From Syntrophales bacterium (GTDB taxonomy: Bacteria; Desulfobacterota; Syntrophia; Syntrophales; UBA5619): a DNA stretch of 5,961 nucleotides. The notes beneath the pieces were generated by a model. The model was not told the origin of the DNA, did no database searches, and was given only the letters and a program-made list of their open reading frames with translations. Positions within the stretch are counted from its first letter, which is position 1. The number at the start of each line of letters is the position of its first letter. A program made the position numbers and the translations under genes. The DNA lies in assembly GCA_028712015.1 (NCBI GenBank), contig JAQTRB010000113.1:1-5961 (forward strand). Reading direction: 5' to 3'. Positions 5,801 through 5,961 of the stretch are shown piece after piece.

Positions 5801-5844
5801 TCCTCCTTTCGGCTCTATAGCCCGGATTGGGTCCGGGCAAGGAG
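5801..5844 (-). promoter_or_regulatory. rpsF leader structure, candidate S6:S18 autoregulatory element
   Basis: In the transcript, CUCCUU (5844-5839) runs directly into a 7-bp hairpin with arms GCCCGGA and UCCGGGC (5838-5820, loop CCCAA). An unpaired stretch containing CCG follows, then the Shine-Dalgarno AAAGGAGG (5809 to 5802). CUCCUU is complementary to AAGGAG (5808-5803), so a closed form would hide the ribosome site with CCG held in a bulge beside it. Leaders of rpsF operons in many phyla bind the S6:S18 complex through a CCG that mimics 16S rRNA, and this fits that pattern in position and content. The pairing is seen directly; the regulatory role is inferred from the known motif. Confidence 0.62.
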
Positions 5845-5870
5845 AGTCCCTCTTTGAATTTGGTTTGGTT

Positions 5871-5880
5871 ACTATACCAA
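5871..5880 (-). promoter_or_regulatory. Candidate extended -10 promoter for the rpsF operon
   Basis: On the minus strand TTGGTATAGT contains TATAGT (5876-5871) preceded by TGG, an extended -10 (TGn). The -35 region is weak: TTGATC is 15 bp away and TCTTGA 17 bp away, as expected when an extended -10 compensates. Transcription would begin near 5864 and give a leader of about 70 nt holding the structured element. Read-through from the tRNA gene is an alternative source of transcript. Confidence 0.5.
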
Positions 5881-5902
5881 GTCTCCATGAAGATCAAGAC
5901 TT
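5879..5902. repeat. Inverted repeat between tRNA-Arg and the rpsF -10
   Basis: AAGTCT (5879-5884) and AGACTT (5897-5902) are perfect complements with a 12-nt gap, covering the -35 region of the candidate rpsF promoter and lying 9 bp beyond the tRNA 3' end. No T-run follows on the minus strand, so it is a poor intrinsic terminator for the tRNA. It could be an operator, part of tRNA 3' processing, or chance. Confidence 0.35.
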
Positions 5903-5911
5903 TTCGCTTTA

Positions 5912-5961
5912 TGGTAGGCGATGTGGGACTTGAACCCACGGCCTCTGGTTCCGGAGACCAG
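5912..5961 (-). tRNA. tRNA-Arg(CCG), 3' part, 5' end outside the window
   Basis: The visible 50 nt fit tRNA positions 27-76 exactly. The anticodon arm CTGGT / CTCCGGA / ACCAG gives anticodon CCG, which reads the arginine codon CGG. A 5-nt variable loop AGGCC is followed by the T arm GTGGG / TTCAAGT / CCCAC, the 3' acceptor strand ATCGCCT, discriminator A and an encoded CCA (3' end at 5912). The D arm and 5' acceptor strand lie beyond the right edge, so acceptor pairing cannot be checked. It is co-oriented with and upstream of the rpsF operon, with 118 bp between. Confidence 0.93.

Noticed and set aside
5820..5838. Hairpin upstream of rpsF considered as an intrinsic terminator for the tRNA transcript
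   Set aside because: The 7-bp GC stem is followed by TATAGAGCC on the minus strand, not a T-run, and it lies inside the probable rpsF leader, where a regulatory fold explains it better.
1..5961. Mobile element, prophage, CRISPR array or defence system, including integration at the tRNA-Arg
   Set aside because: No integrase, transposase, direct repeat array or terminal repeat is visible. The tRNA 3' end is intact, with a CCA, and is followed by the conserved rpsF operon, so nothing indicates integration on the visible side.

Overview
The window is a compact, ordinary core-genome stretch, probably from a Desulfobacterota (former Deltaproteobacteria) bacterium. That assignment is an inference. 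It rests on the gene order rpsF-rpsR-DUF2232-rplI-dnaB, an RpoH-type heat-shock sigma factor (a proteobacterial hallmark), moderately high GC and use of TTG starts. I cannot name a genus from sequence alone.

Layout. Positions 1-1093 (minus) hold the N-terminal 364 codons of the ClpB disaggregase, running off the left edge. Positions 1094-1293 are a divergent regulatory region: two sigma70-like promoters face away from each other, clpB leftward and rpoH rightward, with palindromes in both promoters and a strong GC-rich inverted repeat midway between them. Positions 1294-2154 (plus) encode RpoH. It ends tail to tail with dnaB, the two stop codons overlapping. Positions 5793 down to 2151 (minus) form one probable operon: rpsF (S6), rpsR (S18), an integral membrane DUF2232 protein, rplI (L9) and dnaB (replicative helicase). 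Positions 5794-5911 hold a candidate extended -10 promoter and a structured leader resembling the known S6:S18 autoregulatory element. The right edge (5912-5961) is the 3' two-thirds of a tRNA-Arg(CCG) gene on the minus strand.

How the genes relate. RpoH directs RNA polymerase to heat-shock genes, and ClpB is a typical member of that response, so the left part is a heat-shock unit: the sigma factor beside a likely target. The right part links ribosome assembly (S6 and S18 bind each other on the 30S subunit; L9 is on the 50S) with the replication helicase, a widely conserved association. The membrane protein between them has no assigned function.

No mobile element, CRISPR array, phage gene or defence system is visible, and I see no previously undescribed system. 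The most useful leads are the palindromes in the clpB/rpoH promoters and the rpsF leader structure.
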